A stretch of DNA of 64,000 nucleotides, taken from NCBI RefSeq assembly GCF_009725995.1, contig NZ_RCNS01000001.1, forward strand, positions 972,283-1,036,282, read 5' to 3'. Positions 1-8,923 of the stretch are shown here, in pieces (within the stretch, counting starts at the first letter, position 1; the number at the start of each line of letters is the position of its first letter). The translations under genes and the position numbers were made by a program. The notes under the pieces are model-generated. The model was given only the letters and a program-made list of their open reading frames with translations, had not been told where the DNA came from and ran no database searches. The stretch is from Zobellia laminariae (lineage in GTDB: Bacteria; Bacteroidota; Bacteroidia; Flavobacteriales; Flavobacteriaceae).

Positions 1-269
1 ATCTGTGTCTGTGCAAGAGCGAACAGAAAAGGAGGAAAAAAAGAACTCAACAAACCTGCCCATGTAACCCATTTCCAATCCTTAATACTCAAAGTACGAA
101 TGCTTCTAAAGCCGAATAAAAAAAGAATAAGAGACGCGAAAACAATTCGCAAACCACCCAATTGTACAGGTGTAAGTCCAATCAAAGCTTTCTTTATCAG
201 GATAAACGAAGAGCCCCAAACCAACGATAACAAAATCAGATAAAGCCACTTTTTATTATAATCGTTCAA
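1..269 (-). CDS. EamA/DMT-family transporter, 5' part only
   Basis: Reading the minus strand from a TTG at 269 gives an uninterrupted frame of 89 codons that leaves the window at base 1. An in-frame TAA lies only four codons upstream of the TTG, so this is the only plausible start. The peptide begins MNDYNKKWLYLILLSLVWGS and continues SFILIK, the typical first helix of EamA drug/metabolite transporters, followed by a second hydrophobic segment (roughly residues 38-50) and the beginning of a third. The family are ten-helix inner-membrane exporters or permeases of amino acids and other small metabolites. The substrate cannot be told. The rest of the gene lies outside the window. Confidence 0.8.
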   Translation of the reverse strand, partial: MNDYNKKWLYLILLSLVWGSSFILIKKALIGLTPVQLGGLRIVFASLILFLFGFRSIRTLSIKDWKWVTWAGLLSSFFPPFLFALAQTQ

Positions 270-461
270 GGTCTTGTTGGGTTAAGGTTGATTGAAACCA
301 AAAAGTAAAGGTGGGGATTTTTTAGAAAAAATTGAATAAAACTATCACATCATATTTCTCACTAGTTTAAATCTTATTAAATTCATACATCGATAAAATA
401 AAATCCAAGAACCGCAGCCTAATTTGATTTCAAACGGCTGTTTTAACCGTTACGGGAGTAT

Positions 462-469
462 TATATTTG
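462..469 (+). promoter_or_regulatory. Bacteroidota -7 element (TATATTTG)
   Basis: TATATTTG matches the TAnnTTTG -7 consensus of Bacteroidota housekeeping promoters and lies 13 bases before the ATG at 483. No clear TTG box was found at the usual distance upstream, so the promoter is inferred from the -7 element alone. Confidence 0.5.
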
Positions 470-482
470 CAAAAAACATAAC

Positions 483-893
483 ATGAAAAAAACAATCATA
501 TTAATGGTACTCTCTTTTGCCGCTTTTGCCATTTCGTGTAATTCAAAAACAGATGGCACCCAAATGAAAACCGTTATGGCCGTTCATGACGAAGTAATGC
601 CAGAAATGGGCAAAATGGGTAAATTGGTAGGTGAGCTTAGTAGCAAAGAAGATAGCACCGCAGTTGGACTAAAATACAAAGAAGCACGTATGGACTTACA
701 GGAGGCTCATAAATCTATGATGACTTGGATGCAAAATTTTGGCACTCGTTTTACTTCCGATGAGATTCTTAATGGTGCAGAACTATCCGATGAGAAGCAG
801 GTATGGCTAAACGAAGAGCAAGTAAAAATTGAAGATTTACGCGAGCAAATCAACGGAAGTATCAAAACCGCTGAAGAACTATTGAAGAAATAA
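483..893 (+). CDS. small lipoprotein, paralogue of the next gene
   Basis: A 136-residue protein whose N-terminus (MKKTIILMVLSFAAFAISC) is a lipoprotein signal peptide with Cys19 in the lipobox AISC. The mature part is highly charged and helical, with a core reading KSMMTWMQNFGTRF, and probably forms a helical bundle or coiled coil. The same core recurs in the neighbouring gene at 1005 (KSMMTWMESFGKRF), so the two are tandem paralogues. Similar flavobacterial proteins are, from memory, often labelled 'viral A-type inclusion protein', a name that carries no functional meaning. Function unknown; a periplasmic or outer-membrane-anchored location is inferred from the signal. Confidence 0.75.
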   Translation: MKKTIILMVLSFAAFAISCNSKTDGTQMKTVMAVHDEVMPEMGKMGKLVGELSSKEDSTAVGLKYKEARMDLQEAHKSMMTWMQNFGTRFTSDEILNGAELSDEKQVWLNEEQVKIEDLREQINGSIKTAEELLKK

Positions 894-1004
894 GTTATAT
901 CACGCAGTATACCGAAAAAACACAGCGTTAGCAGATAAATAGAAACATCTGAGGTAGTTAACCTGTATTTTTACAGAGTACATTATTACAAAAGTTTTAT
1001 TGCT

Positions 1005-1424
1005 ATGAAGAATTTATTTTTAACGCTTGCTACAGTTTTGGTTTTGGGTATAGCTACAATTAGCGCACAAGATGCCGCTGTTGAACCTACCAAAATGGAA
1101 CAGGTAATGGCATCTCATGACGTAGTTATGGATAAAATGCCCTTAATTTCCAAGCTTATAAATCAATTACAGACCAAAGCCAACGCTTCTTACGAAAAGA
1201 AAAAATACGAAGATGCTATCGCAGACCTTAAAAATGCGAACAAGTCTATGATGACTTGGATGGAGAGTTTTGGTAAGCGTTTTGATGCGGACGAAATGTT
1301 GAAAGGTAAACAGCTAAATCCTCAAAAACAAGATTGGATACTTGAAGAAGAAATAAACGTTGAGGAATTAGACGAAGAAATAAATTTAAGTATTGAGCAA
1401 GCAGAAGCTGTTTTGAACAACTAA
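1005..1424 (+). CDS. small secreted protein, paralogue of the preceding lipoprotein
   Basis: A 139-residue protein with a Sec signal peptide (MKNLFLTLATVLVLGIATIS, then AQ) but no lipobox cysteine, so it is probably free in the periplasm or exported, unlike its lipidated paralogue at 483. The mature protein is acidic and helical. It shares the pattern 'ASHDVVMDKM ... KSMMTWM.SFG.RF ... E.INLSIEQAE' with the neighbour. The 111-bp gap between the two shows no obvious terminator, so co-transcription is possible. Function unknown. Confidence 0.75.
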   Translation: MKNLFLTLATVLVLGIATISAQDAAVEPTKMEQVMASHDVVMDKMPLISKLINQLQTKANASYEKKKYEDAIADLKNANKSMMTWMESFGKRFDADEMLKGKQLNPQKQDWILEEEINVEELDEEINLSIEQAEAVLNN

Positions 1425-1468
1425 AATTCGAGCAACACTTTTCAATTAGAACACAACTACGCGTTATT

Positions 1469-2722
1469 TCAAGAATCTTCTCGTGCTTCCATTTCCATAT
1501 CTGCAATATGGGCTACGGTTTTCACTAACCTATTATGTTTCTTAACGAACGGGTTTGTTTTATCCCATACATAACCAGCTAAGACCGCACAAATTTGTTC
1601 TTTTATCACTGGGTTTTCAGTACTGTGAAAGAAAATAGTCTGCAAATTACCCGTATACCACTCCTTAACATATGTAGAGAAAACATTTACGCCTTCTATC
1701 ATATAATCAGTATACTCTGTTTGCCAATCTACTTTTTCACCTTTTAGTTCTTTTGTAATCAATTGAGAAGCCAAATGCGCAGACTCTACAGCAAAAGTTA
1801 CCCCAGAAGAAAATACCGGATCTAAAAACTCTGCACTATTACCCGTTAATACATATCCTTGTCCACACAGCTGTTTAACTGACTTGGCAATGTTCTTTAT
1901 CATACGAGGTTCAAACGTGTAATCCACACCGTCAAACCTATCAAAGTAATAACTAGAAAGCTTCATCATCTGTTGAAGTTTCTCTGTATTCGTTCCCTCA
2001 AAAGATTCCAAATACTCAGTCTTCCCTACATAACCAATACTTGTAGAACCGTTAGAAAAAGGAATAACCCACAGCCAGGTATCCGTATCAATTACATCAA
2101 AGGTAATTATAGTACCTTCTTCTCCTTCCGGTCTTTTAACATCTTCTACATGGGTAAATATGGAAGAATGTTTAGGTATTTCTGAAGGTTTCTCTAAATC
2201 TAATAATCTAGGTAACACTCTACCAAAACCACTGGAGTCAACTATAAATTTGGCCTGAACTGTAGATTCATTTCCATCTATATCTTTTATGGTCGTAACA
2301 GATGTACCATCCTCAGAAAAATCTACAGCGGTTACTTCATGTTCAAAAGCTATATCTACGCCCCAAGATTGTAACTCATCGGTTAAGGCTTTATCAAAAT
2401 CAGCTCTGGGTACTTGCCATGTCCAATCCCAACCATTTCCGTGCTTCTTACTGAAATCAAAATTACAGACGACGCCTTTATCGTTCATAAAACGGGCACC
2501 ACCTTTCACCTCAAAGTTCATAGCTTTAAGACAATCCAACAAACCCACTGCTTCAAAATTATCCATGCAGCGCGGTATAAGACTTTCGCCTATTACAAAG
2601 CGTGGAAATTTACTCTTTTCAACCACCTTTACTTTTAGCCCTTGTTTATGAAGGTATGCGGATGCAACAGAACCTGATGGACCTGCTCCAATAACTAAAA
2701 CATCTACTTTCTCTTGCTGCAT
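1469..2722 (-). CDS. FAD-dependent oxidoreductase, halogenase/monooxygenase superfamily (flexirubin cluster)
   Basis: A 417-residue flavoprotein. The dinucleotide-binding motif GAGPSG is at residues 12-17, GESLIP at 45-50 and PRADFD at 105-110. WLWVIP at 216-221 fits the WxWxIP signature used to recognise flavin-dependent halogenases. The superfamily also holds geranylgeranyl reductases and hydroxylases, so chlorination, hydroxylation or saturation are all possible. It is transcribed divergently from the ammonia-lyase gene and is the leftmost candidate member of the pigment cluster. Flexirubins can be hydroxylated, methylated or chlorinated on the terminal aromatic ring, so a tailoring role is the best inference. 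It is convergent with the small protein at 1005 (44-bp gap). Confidence 0.75.
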   Translation of the reverse strand: MQQEKVDVLVIGAGPSGSVASAYLHKQGLKVKVVEKSKFPRFVIGESLIPRCMDNFEAVGLLDCLKAMNFEVKGGARFMNDKGVVCNFDFSKKHGNGWDWTWQVPRADFDKALTDELQSWGVDIAFEHEVTAVDFSEDGTSVTTIKDIDGNESTVQAKFIVDSSGFGRVLPRLLDLEKPSEIPKHSSIFTHVEDVKRPEGEEGTIITFDVIDTDTWLWVIPFSNGSTSIGYVGKTEYLESFEGTNTEKLQQMMKLSSYYFDRFDGVDYTFEPRMIKNIAKSVKQLCGQGYVLTGNSAEFLDPVFSSGVTFAVESAHLASQLITKELKGEKVDWQTEYTDYMIEGVNVFSTYVKEWYTGNLQTIFFHSTENPVIKEQICAVLAGYVWDKTNPFVKKHNRLVKTVAHIADMEMEAREDS

Positions 2723-2834
2723 TTACTAGATTTAATGTTAACCTTCTACAAGTACCGACACTAATAAATTAAAGATACCTTGCTAAAAGAAGTGTATTGT
2801 CTGCTAAATTAAGACATTGATTCACTAATTATTA

Positions 2835-2842
2835 TAAATTTG
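2835..2842 (+). promoter_or_regulatory. candidate -7 element of the flexirubin operon (TAAATTTG)
   Basis: TAAATTTG fits TAnnTTTG and lies 87 bases upstream of the ammonia-lyase start, in the 207-bp divergent intergenic region. A TTG at 2817-2819 precedes it with a 15-bp spacer, shorter than usual, so the -33 assignment is weak. Confidence 0.4.
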
Positions 2843-2929
2843 CAATCCAAAATCGCTAATTTTAGGTTACCAAGTCTTATTTACAGACGTCACTAAAATA
2901 TTACAAATACCTCATAGAATCAATCATAG

Positions 2930-4468
2930 ATGCCGAAAATAAAAGGAAAGTTAGGAATTGAAGAGTTTTACAGTATCATTTTCAAGGGAGAACCTTTATC
3001 AATAGATGACAAAGTAATTAAGACCGTAAAAGACAGTTTTGATTTCCTTAAAGAATTTTCAAAGAATAAGGTTATATACGGAGTTAACACGGGTTTTGGA
3101 CCCATGGCTCAGTATAAAATCAAAGATTCTGAAACTATTCAGCTACAATATAACTTAATTCGTAGCCATGCTTCAGGTACGGGCAATCCTATTCCTCCCA
3201 AGTATGTAAAAGCAGCAATGCTAGCTCGTCTAAACACTTTAAGTCTTGGTAATTCCGGAGTTCATCCTTCGGCATTAGAAGTAATGACCTCTTTAATTAA
3301 TGAAGATGTTACTCCTCTTATTTTTGAACATGGTGGTGTAGGCGCCAGTGGCGATTTGGTTCAACTAGCACATTTAGCTCTTGTTCTCATTGGTGAAGGC
3401 GAAGTTTTTTACAAAGGAGAAAGAAGACCTACCCAAGATGTTTTTAAAGAATTGAACATCACACCTATAAAAGTTGAATTACGAGAAGGTTTAGGCCTAA
3501 TAAACGGTACTTCTGTAATGACAGGTATAGGAATAGTGAATGCTATCTATACACGTAGGTTATTAGAATGGACCATCTGTTGCTCCTCTGCCATAAATGA
3601 AATTGTACAAGCTTACGACGATCATTTGTCAGAAGAACTCAACCACACAAAAAGACATAAAGGGCAACGCGAAATTGCACGAGCAATGCGAAGCCACTTA
3701 GAGGATAGCACGCTTACTCGCAAAAGAGAACATCATTTATATGTTGATAATAATGGTGTTTCCGTTTTTGAAGAGAAAGTGCAAGAGTACTATTCTATAC
3801 GTTGTGTACCACAAATCTTAGGACCTGTCTTGGATACTTTAAGCAATGTAGAAAGAACACTAATTGAAGAAGTAAATTCTGCTAACGACAACCCCATTGT
3901 TAACGTAGAAAAGAAAAATGTATATCATGGTGGTAATTTCCATGGAGACTATATTTCTTTGGAAATGGACAAGCTAAAACTTGTTGTTACCAAAATGACC
4001 ATGTTGGCAGAAAGACAACTTAACTATCTCTTAAATTCAAAGCTGAACGATATCTTGCCTCCTTTTGTTAACTTAGGAACTCTAGGTCTTAACTTTGGTA
4101 TGCAAGGGGTACAGTTTACGGCCACATCAACTACCGCCGAAAACCAAATGCTGTCAAACCCAATGTATGTTCACAGTATTCCGAATAACAATGACAATCA
4201 AGACATTGTTAGTATGGGTACGAATGCCGCAAATATTACCAAACAAGTAATTGAAAACGCTTTTGAAGTAATAGCTATAGAAATGATTACCGTAGTTCAA
4301 GCTATAGAATACTTAGACTTAAAGGACAAGGTTTCTTCTAAGACAAGAATGATGTACGACGCGGTTCGTAAAATAGTTCCCCCGTTTAAAGATGACACTA
4401 TCATGTATCCCTACGTAAACGAGGTAAAGGACTATATTATTAACCATCAAAACAAAGAAGTAAAATGA
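2930..4468 (+). CDS. tyrosine (aromatic amino acid) ammonia-lyase
   Basis: A 512-residue enzyme of the HAL/PAL/TAL family. The Ala-Ser-Gly triad that cyclises to the MIO cofactor is at residues 139-141 (GGVGASGDLVQLAHL). The catalytic-loop tyrosine is Tyr50 in VIYGVNTGFG, and the late block NPMYVHSIPNNNDNQD is intact. The whole sequence closely resembles, from memory, the Flavobacterium johnsoniae enzyme characterised as a tyrosine ammonia-lyase. The selectivity loop reads RSHASG, which also occurs in histidine ammonia-lyases, so the loop alone does not prove substrate. The pigment-cluster context supports tyrosine to 4-coumarate, the aromatic starter of flexirubin polyenes. It is the first gene of the long + strand operon, and its stop overlaps the next start by 4 bp. 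Confidence 0.88.
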   Translation: MPKIKGKLGIEEFYSIIFKGEPLSIDDKVIKTVKDSFDFLKEFSKNKVIYGVNTGFGPMAQYKIKDSETIQLQYNLIRSHASGTGNPIPPKYVKAAMLARLNTLSLGNSGVHPSALEVMTSLINEDVTPLIFEHGGVGASGDLVQLAHLALVLIGEGEVFYKGERRPTQDVFKELNITPIKVELREGLGLINGTSVMTGIGIVNAIYTRRLLEWTICCSSAINEIVQAYDDHLSEELNHTKRHKGQREIARAMRSHLEDSTLTRKREHHLYVDNNGVSVFEEKVQEYYSIRCVPQILGPVLDTLSNVERTLIEEVNSANDNPIVNVEKKNVYHGGNFHGDYISLEMDKLKLVVTKMTMLAERQLNYLLNSKLNDILPPFVNLGTLGLNFGMQGVQFTATSTTAENQMLSNPMYVHSIPNNNDNQDIVSMGTNAANITKQVIENAFEVIAIEMITVVQAIEYLDLKDKVSSKTRMMYDAVRKIVPPFKDDTIMYPYVNEVKDYIINHQNKEVK

Positions 4469-5592
4469 AAAAGCTAGCATTTTTATTGGTACTTATCGTA
4501 AACACATTTACTCTTTTCGCACAAGAATATGCCTTGGTCCGAGAAGATGACAAATTTGGTTTTATTGACAAAACAGGCGCTTATATAATTGAACCACAGT
4601 TTGAAAAAGCAGGTAGCTTTTCTAACGGGTTAGCAGCAGTCTTGGAAGGTGACTTCTGGGGATTTGTTGACACCAAAGGCGAATGGATAATTAAACCGGA
4701 CTATGATCGTGTAAAAATATTCAACTCAGGTTATGCCTTGGTTTTAAAAGATGACCAGTGGAGTTACATTGATACGACAGGGAAAAAACTTGAAACTCCA
4801 AACAGCGAAAAGTATTATGATTTTGAAGATGGAGTAGCCCTCTTTCGTGCTGGAGAAAAAATTGGTCTTTTAGGAACCAGTGGTAAACTGGTATTGGAGC
4901 CTACTTATGACGTAATAAAAAAGTTTAGAAATGGGCATGCCAAAGTAAATAATGGCGAACTATGGGGTATGATAGATGCTTCTGGCAAAGAGATTATTCC
5001 CGTGGAATACGAAGAAATAGGAAACGCGTTTAGCGAGGCAGGCGTCTACGGTAAAAAAGATGGCACTTTTGGCATTATACACAACGGCAGCTTTAACCCA
5101 ATTGACAATGCCACCAAAGTGCATAACTTTTATAAAGACTCAAAACTTACCTATGCTTCTCGTGAGAAAAAAACGGGCTTTGTAAACAGTAAAGGCGAAT
5201 GGATTATTGAACCTAAATTTGATAAGGCCAGAGCTTTTTCTAATGGTTTAGCTCCTGTTGCGGAAGGCAAAAAGTGGGGTTACATTAACGAAAAAGGAGA
5301 GATGGTCATAGAACCACAATTCCGTGATGCAGAAGTGTTTTCTGCAAGTGGTTTTGCTCCGGTAAAAGATAAAGCCTGGGGTTTCATAAATACTTCTGGC
5401 GAAGTCATTATCCCTATGGAATATGGTATTTCAGGAAACTTTGCTTTCTTAAAAGGTTCTGAAGAAAAAGGTTTTGTAAACGGTATTGCTAGAGTAAAAT
5501 CTAAAAAGGGCTGGGGCTTCTTTAACGAAAAAGGTGAATTAGTGGGTGATAAATGGTTTCAGAATGCAGAACCATTTGTATCTGTTAAATAA
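4465..5592 (+). CDS. secreted WG-repeat protein
   Basis: A 375-residue protein with a signal peptide (about residues 1-19, ending LFAQ). It has about eight repeats of roughly 35-45 residues built around WGFVDTKGEWIIKP or GFIDKTGAYIIEP, the WG (KWG Leptospira) beta repeat. Such repeats are thought to mediate protein binding and no catalytic motif is visible. The ATG overlaps the TGA of the ammonia-lyase gene by 4 bp, so the two are probably translationally coupled. A coupled periplasmic repeat protein after a cytoplasmic lyase is unexpected. A scaffold or envelope role linked to the pigment is only inference. Confidence 0.82.
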   Translation: MKKLAFLLVLIVNTFTLFAQEYALVREDDKFGFIDKTGAYIIEPQFEKAGSFSNGLAAVLEGDFWGFVDTKGEWIIKPDYDRVKIFNSGYALVLKDDQWSYIDTTGKKLETPNSEKYYDFEDGVALFRAGEKIGLLGTSGKLVLEPTYDVIKKFRNGHAKVNNGELWGMIDASGKEIIPVEYEEIGNAFSEAGVYGKKDGTFGIIHNGSFNPIDNATKVHNFYKDSKLTYASREKKTGFVNSKGEWIIEPKFDKARAFSNGLAPVAEGKKWGYINEKGEMVIEPQFRDAEVFSASGFAPVKDKAWGFINTSGEVIIPMEYGISGNFAFLKGSEEKGFVNGIARVKSKKGWGFFNEKGELVGDKWFQNAEPFVSVK

Positions 5593-5695
5593 TATTATTT
5601 CGTTTTTTAACTACAAAATATCGCTAGCTTTAAATACTAACTAGCAAACCAAACGCTCCGTATTTACCGGAGTTTTGAAAACTTACAATTCTTAG

Positions 5696-6451
5696 ATGGA
5701 AGAAAAGAAAGCGGAAAAGCAAAAATATGCATTGGTAACTGGTGGTTCTAGAGGAATAGGCCGTGCAGTATGTGTACAACTAGCCAAGGACCTAGACTAC
5801 CAAATTCTTATCAATTATAATAGCAATAAGGCAGCTGCCGAAGAAACGCTTAAACTTGTAGAAGAAGCTGGTGGAAAAGGAGAATTACTGCCTTTTAATG
5901 TTACGGATGCCGAAGCTGTGAAGTCCGCTTTGGAAAACTGGCAGGAAGCTCATGAAAAAGATATCATAGAGGTAATCGTGAACAATGCCGGAATTACACA
6001 AGACGGTATGTTCATGTGGATGAAATATGAAGACTGGTCCAAAGTTATAGACACTAGCCTTCATGGTTTCTTTAATGTCACCAACACCCTTATTCAAAAA
6101 CTTTTGGTCAACAAATATGGCCGTGTCATCAATATGGTTTCCGTTTCTGGACTTAAGGGCACACCTGGTCAGACCAACTATTCCGCAGCTAAAGGAGCAG
6201 TTATTGGGGCAACTAAAGCACTTGCACAAGAAATTGCAAAAAGAAACGTTACAGTAAATGCTGTTGCACCTGGTTTTATTAAAACTGATATGACCAATGA
6301 CCTAGATGAAAAGGAATTAAAACGAATGATTCCCGCAAATAGGTTTGGCGAAGCAGAAGAAGTAGCACATGTTGTATCTTTTCTAGCTTCAAAAAAATCG
6401 GGTTATATTACTGGTGAAGTCATCAATATAAACGGCGGTATTTATTCTTAA
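5696..6451 (+). CDS. 3-oxoacyl-ACP reductase (FabG-like SDR)
   Basis: A 251-residue classical short-chain dehydrogenase. It has the NAD(P) motif TGGSRGIG at about residues 16-23, NNAG near 97-100 and the active-site YSAAK near 162-166, and ends with GEVININGGIYS as FabG proteins do. In fatty-acid-like assembly it reduces the 3-keto group on the ACP-bound chain with NADPH. Beside two ACPs and several ketosynthases it is the ketoreductase for polyene (and possibly alkylresorcinol chain) extension. It sits 103 bp after the WG-repeat gene and 17 bp before the next ketosynthase. Confidence 0.88.
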   Translation: MEEKKAEKQKYALVTGGSRGIGRAVCVQLAKDLDYQILINYNSNKAAAEETLKLVEEAGGKGELLPFNVTDAEAVKSALENWQEAHEKDIIEVIVNNAGITQDGMFMWMKYEDWSKVIDTSLHGFFNVTNTLIQKLLVNKYGRVINMVSVSGLKGTPGQTNYSAAKGAVIGATKALAQEIAKRNVTVNAVAPGFIKTDMTNDLDEKELKRMIPANRFGEAEEVAHVVSFLASKKSGYITGEVININGGIYS

Positions 6452-6468
6452 ACATTACAGAAGGGGCA

Positions 6469-7686
6469 ATGAGAAGAGTAGTAATCACAGGCATGGGCAT
6501 ATATTCTTGTATAGGTAAAAACCTAGACGAGGTTAAGACATCCCTGTATGAAGGAAAATCAGGTATCGTCAATGATCAAGAACGTCTTGATTTTGGTTAT
6601 CGCTCTGGACTCACGGGAATGGTAGATGAACCTGAACTGAAAAAACTACTATCAAGAAGACAACGACTTAGTCTTGGCGAAGAAGGCCGTTATGCCTACA
6701 TGGCTACAATTGAAGCTTTAAAGAATGCCAAGATTGAAGACAGTTTTTTTGACGAGAATGAAGTTGGCGTAATTTACGGTAACGATAGTACTGCAAGATC
6801 AGTTGTAGAATCTACAGATATTTTAAGAGAAAAAAAGGATACCACGCTAGTAGGCTCAGGAGCTATTTTTAAAGCCATGAACTCTACCATAACCATGAAC
6901 CTTTCCACTATATTTAGGCTAAGGGGCGTTAATTTTACAATTAGTGCCGCATGTGCAAGTGGGTCCCACTCTATTGGTATGGGTTACCACCTTATAAAAA
7001 GCGGACTTCAAGATTGCATTATAACAGGTGGAGCACAAGAAATAAATAAATTGGCCATGGGTAGTTTTGATGGCCTTGGGGTATTTGCCACAGTAGATGG
7101 CGACCCTTCAAAAGCATCAAGACCTTTTGACCAAGCCAGAAACGGGTTAGTACCTAGCGGTGGCGGAGCTACTCTAATTTTAGAAAGTTACGAGTCCGCA
7201 GTTAAAAGAGGTGCGCCTATTTTAGGTGAAATTATAGGCTATGGTTTTTCATCGAATGGAGGGCATATATCCACACCAAATGTTGATGGACCTTCACGGG
7301 CTATGCGTAATGCATTACATGATGCAAAAATTGATGCTTCGGTTATAGATTACGTAAATGCTCATGCAACTTCTACTCCCGTAGGTGATAGCAATGAAGC
7401 AAAAGCCATTTATGAAGTCTTTGGTGAGAGTAATACTCCGGTAAGCTCTACCAAATCCATGACAGGTCATGAATGTTGGATGGCAGGCGCAAGTGAGGTT
7501 ATTTACGGTATGATTATGATGCAGAATTCGTTTGTTGCACCCAACATTAATCTTGAAAATGTTGATGAGGATGCAGCGAAATTAAACATAGTTAAGGAAA
7601 CGTTAAATAAAAAAATTGACGTATTTTTGTCGAATTCATTCGGGTTTGGTGGTACAAATTCCGCTTTGATATTAAAAAAATGCTAG
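6469..7686 (+). CDS. beta-ketoacyl-ACP synthase (KAS II/FabF type)
   Basis: A 405-residue condensing enzyme with the full Cys-His-His triad: Cys162 in SAACASGSHS, His299 in NAHATSTPVGD and His334 in STKSMTGHECW. The C-terminal SNSFGFGGTNSALIL is also standard. It is expected to catalyse decarboxylative Claisen condensation of malonyl-ACP on the growing chain. It sits 6 bp before an ACP gene, a pairing typical of aryl polyene and flexirubin clusters. It is one of three catalytically complete FabF-like synthases in the cluster, besides DarB and two cysteine-less or shortened relatives. Confidence 0.88.
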   Translation: MRRVVITGMGIYSCIGKNLDEVKTSLYEGKSGIVNDQERLDFGYRSGLTGMVDEPELKKLLSRRQRLSLGEEGRYAYMATIEALKNAKIEDSFFDENEVGVIYGNDSTARSVVESTDILREKKDTTLVGSGAIFKAMNSTITMNLSTIFRLRGVNFTISAACASGSHSIGMGYHLIKSGLQDCIITGGAQEINKLAMGSFDGLGVFATVDGDPSKASRPFDQARNGLVPSGGGATLILESYESAVKRGAPILGEIIGYGFSSNGGHISTPNVDGPSRAMRNALHDAKIDASVIDYVNAHATSTPVGDSNEAKAIYEVFGESNTPVSSTKSMTGHECWMAGASEVIYGMIMMQNSFVAPNINLENVDEDAAKLNIVKETLNKKIDVFLSNSFGFGGTNSALILKKC

Positions 7687-7692
7687 AGAAAG

Positions 7693-7941
7693 ATGGTGAT
7701 GACCAAAGAAGATATTATTCAAAAAATAGATGATTTCCTAATCGACGAATTTGAAGTTGAGGAAGAGGATATCGCTGCTGATGCTAATCTTAAAGACACT
7801 CTAGGTCTAGATAGTTTGGACTTCGTTGATCTTGTGGTGGCCGTAGAAAGCAATTTTGGTGTAAAATTAGTAGGTGAAGACTTTGCAAATGTTACCACGC
7901 TACAGAACTTTTATGACCTTATTGAGCGAAAAATTCACTGA
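7693..7941 (+). CDS. acyl carrier protein
   Basis: An 82-residue acidic ACP with the phosphopantetheine attachment serine in GLDSLDFVDL (Ser41 counting from the ATG at 7693). A second ATG at 7699 gives the usual ACP beginning MTKEDIIQK and lies about 8 bp after the purine stretch GAGAAAG, so 7699 may be the true start. The protein would carry the growing polyene or alkyl chain for the ketosynthase just upstream. It differs in sequence from the second cluster ACP at 17572, suggesting two chains handled by separate carriers. Confidence 0.88.
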   Translation: MVMTKEDIIQKIDDFLIDEFEVEEEDIAADANLKDTLGLDSLDFVDLVVAVESNFGVKLVGEDFANVTTLQNFYDLIERKIH

Positions 7942-7964
7942 TATTCCCCAGACAAAACCCAAAA

Positions 7965-8852
7965 ATGGCAACAGAATGGGAAGGTAAATCCAAAGGCACC
8001 GTTTTAGGATATAGAATCTATATTTTCTTTATCAAAAAACTAGGACTAGGCGCTTCCTATGCACTACTTCATTTCGTGGTTCTTTACTACTGTATTTTTT
8101 CAGTGGCGAGCACAAGAGCTATTTTCTACTATTTCCATAAAAGGCTAGGAAAATCTACCTTAAAAAGTCTTTTCAATGTATACCGAAACTACTATGTTTT
8201 TGGTCAAACTATAATTGATAAGGCCGCTATATCAGCAGGACTTAGAGATAGGTTTACCTACGATTTTGATGGAATAGATAAAATTGAAGACTTACTTTCT
8301 CAAAAAAAAGGTGGCATTCTTTTAAGTGCACATATTGGGAACTTTGAAGTAGCACAACATTTTCTACAAGACGTTAATGCTTTTTCTTCTATTAACTTAG
8401 TTACTTGGGACCGTGAACACGAAGAAATCAAGGCCTATTTAGATAGTGTTACGTCAAAATCTAACATCAAGCTTATTTTAATAAAAGAAGATATGTCTCA
8501 TATCTTTGAAATACATACGGCCCTAACCAATGGGGAGTTAGTCTGCTTTACAGGTGATCGTTATATTGAAGGCACAAAATTCCTAGAACAGCAGTTTTTA
8601 GGGGCCACTGCAAAGTTTCCTATGGGGCCCTATTTATTGGCTTCTCGCTTAAAAGTTCCTGTCTTGTTCGTTTATGTAATGAAAGAATCTAAAAAACATT
8701 ATCATTTATACGCACGAACTGCCGAAGTAAAACGCGGTGATGCCCAAGGTCTACTGGAAAAATATACCGAAAACTTAGAATGGATCATTGAAAAATATCC
8801 ATTACAATGGTTTAATTATTTTGATTTTTGGGGAGATAAGACAAATAAGTAA
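7965..8852 (+). CDS. LpxL/HtrB-type acyltransferase
   Basis: A 295-residue member of the lysophospholipid/lipid A acyltransferase family. SAHIGNFEVAQHFL contains the HxGNxE catalytic pattern, VCFTGDRYIEG is the second block, and the protein has a hydrophobic stretch near residues 32-53. The family moves acyl groups from ACP to a lipid acceptor at the inner membrane. Aryl polyene clusters regularly carry such an enzyme, probably to attach or transfer the polyene acyl chain. It could be the one that acylates the resorcinol or a lipid anchor, though this is inference. The gene lies 23 bp after the ACP. Confidence 0.82.
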   Translation: MATEWEGKSKGTVLGYRIYIFFIKKLGLGASYALLHFVVLYYCIFSVASTRAIFYYFHKRLGKSTLKSLFNVYRNYYVFGQTIIDKAAISAGLRDRFTYDFDGIDKIEDLLSQKKGGILLSAHIGNFEVAQHFLQDVNAFSSINLVTWDREHEEIKAYLDSVTSKSNIKLILIKEDMSHIFEIHTALTNGELVCFTGDRYIEGTKFLEQQFLGATAKFPMGPYLLASRLKVPVLFVYVMKESKKHYHLYARTAEVKRGDAQGLLEKYTENLEWIIEKYPLQWFNYFDFWGDKTNK

Positions 8853-8923
8853 GATATTTGATCTATCCCTAAAACGCCTGCGAATCTTTTTTTATTCAAC
8901 GGCCATATCATAACCTGAAGCAA

